NCBI RefSeq assembly: GCF_900094595.1
Contig: NZ_FMAD01000002.1
Span: forward strand, 1-64,000
Direction: 5' to 3'
Length of the DNA: 64,000 nt
Source: Cupriavidus alkaliphilus
GTDB lineage: Bacteria; Pseudomonadota; Gammaproteobacteria; Burkholderiales; Burkholderiaceae
Shown here piece after piece: positions 63,781-64,000 of the stretch (the first letter of the stretch is position 1; each line of letters begins with the position of its first letter). The notes under the pieces are model-generated. The model made no database searches. It had not been told where the DNA came from and saw only the letters and a program-made list of their open reading frames with translations. The translations under genes were made by a program, and so were the position numbers.

Positions 63781-63923
63781 GCTGCTGCTTCCAGAGAGTA
63801 GGTAACCTGCATGCGTCCGCGCCGTCACCTGGAGGGGCCGTGAAAAACGGCCATGACGGGATTCGGTAAGCATCCCATGTCTCGGACAGGCGACAATGGC
63901 GGATGGCCGTGCAGCGGCAGGGC

Positions 63924-63951
63924 CTGGACGCCAAACCGCGTATTTTATAAT
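63924..63951 (+). promoter_or_regulatory. Promoter at the right edge
   Basis: CTGGAC (63924-63929) and a perfect TATAAT (63946-63951), 16 bp apart, precede the last gene by 30 bases. Confidence 0.55.
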
Positions 63952-63981
63952 GCCGCCGACCCAACCTACCGGAAAGCCAAC

Positions 63982-64000
63982 GTGAATTTCTTCGCCGACT
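63982..64000 (+). CDS. Start of a further gene (perhaps rhodanese-like), truncated by the window
   Basis: A GTG at 63982 after GGAAAG opens the frame V/M-N-F-F-A-D before the window ends. In Ralstonia and Cupriavidus a rhodanese-domain gene is, from memory, commonly divergent from gpmA and begins similarly. Only six codons are visible, so this is a weak call. Confidence 0.35.

Overview
The window reads as a high-GC betaproteobacterial chromosome, very probably Cupriavidus (C. necator/C. taiwanensis group). The grounds are the GC-rich codon usage, the gene content (fused isobutyryl-CoA mutase, HIT protein and PaaH-type 3-hydroxybutyryl-CoA dehydrogenase in a row; gshA-gshB-EIIA(Man)-ptsH-ptsI; torF-glnK-amtB) and proteins that resemble Ralstonia/Cupriavidus orthologues from memory. 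No database was searched. It looks mostly like core chromosome, with one clear accessory island.

Layout. 1-5.7 kb: end of an APC permease, a MocR-type regulator divergent from a DUF2917 gene, then icmF behind a promoter with a 19-bp spacer and a palindrome inside it. 5.8-8.8 kb: HIT hydrolase, hydroxyacyl-CoA dehydrogenase, a His-rich exported protein, DUF3293 and a Crp/Fnr regulator. 9.1-17.9 kb: a seven-gene block in which a complete Liv-type ABC importer is bracketed by a long-chain acyl-CoA synthetase and a PaaK-like CoA ligase, suggesting import and CoA activation of an unknown carboxylate. 18-27.8 kb, minus strand: DUF454, nitronate monooxygenase, creBC, a GGR-type flavoprotein, and dctA-dctB-dctD with a sigma54 promoter and tandem palindromes at enhancer distance. 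28-37.4 kb: ferredoxin-like protein, hydrolase, DacC, DUF493, RlmI, a UvrD-type helicase, two thioredoxin-fold proteins, a lipoprotein and a LysE exporter. 37.5-42.4 kb: a HutC-type GntR regulator, zwf, comM and ubiK. 42.7-45.5 kb: torF-glnK-amtB behind a near-consensus sigma54 promoter and an NtrC-like box. 45.8 kb: a candidate small RNA. 46-51 kb: glutathione synthesis (gshA, gshB), then EIIA(Man), HPr and Enzyme I. 51-54.4 kb: Fur-box-preceded bfd, bfr, then selD-mnmH for 2-selenouridine in tRNA. 54.4-60.2 kb: an orphan type VI secretion island (frameshifted vgrG, Tle4-like lipase, Tli4-like immunity protein), part of it visibly poorer in GC. 60.4-64 kb: moeB/thiF, ctpA, gpmA and the first codons of a further gene.

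Several units carry legible control sites: MerR-type (icmF), TetR-type (nitronate monooxygenase), sigma54 (dctA; torF-glnK-amtB) and Fur (bfd). A GC-rich dyad-repeat family of the REP/BIME kind recurs between genes at about 15.6, 17.9, 31.0 and (degenerate) 32.4 kb. No rRNA, tRNA, CRISPR array or insertion sequence was recognised.
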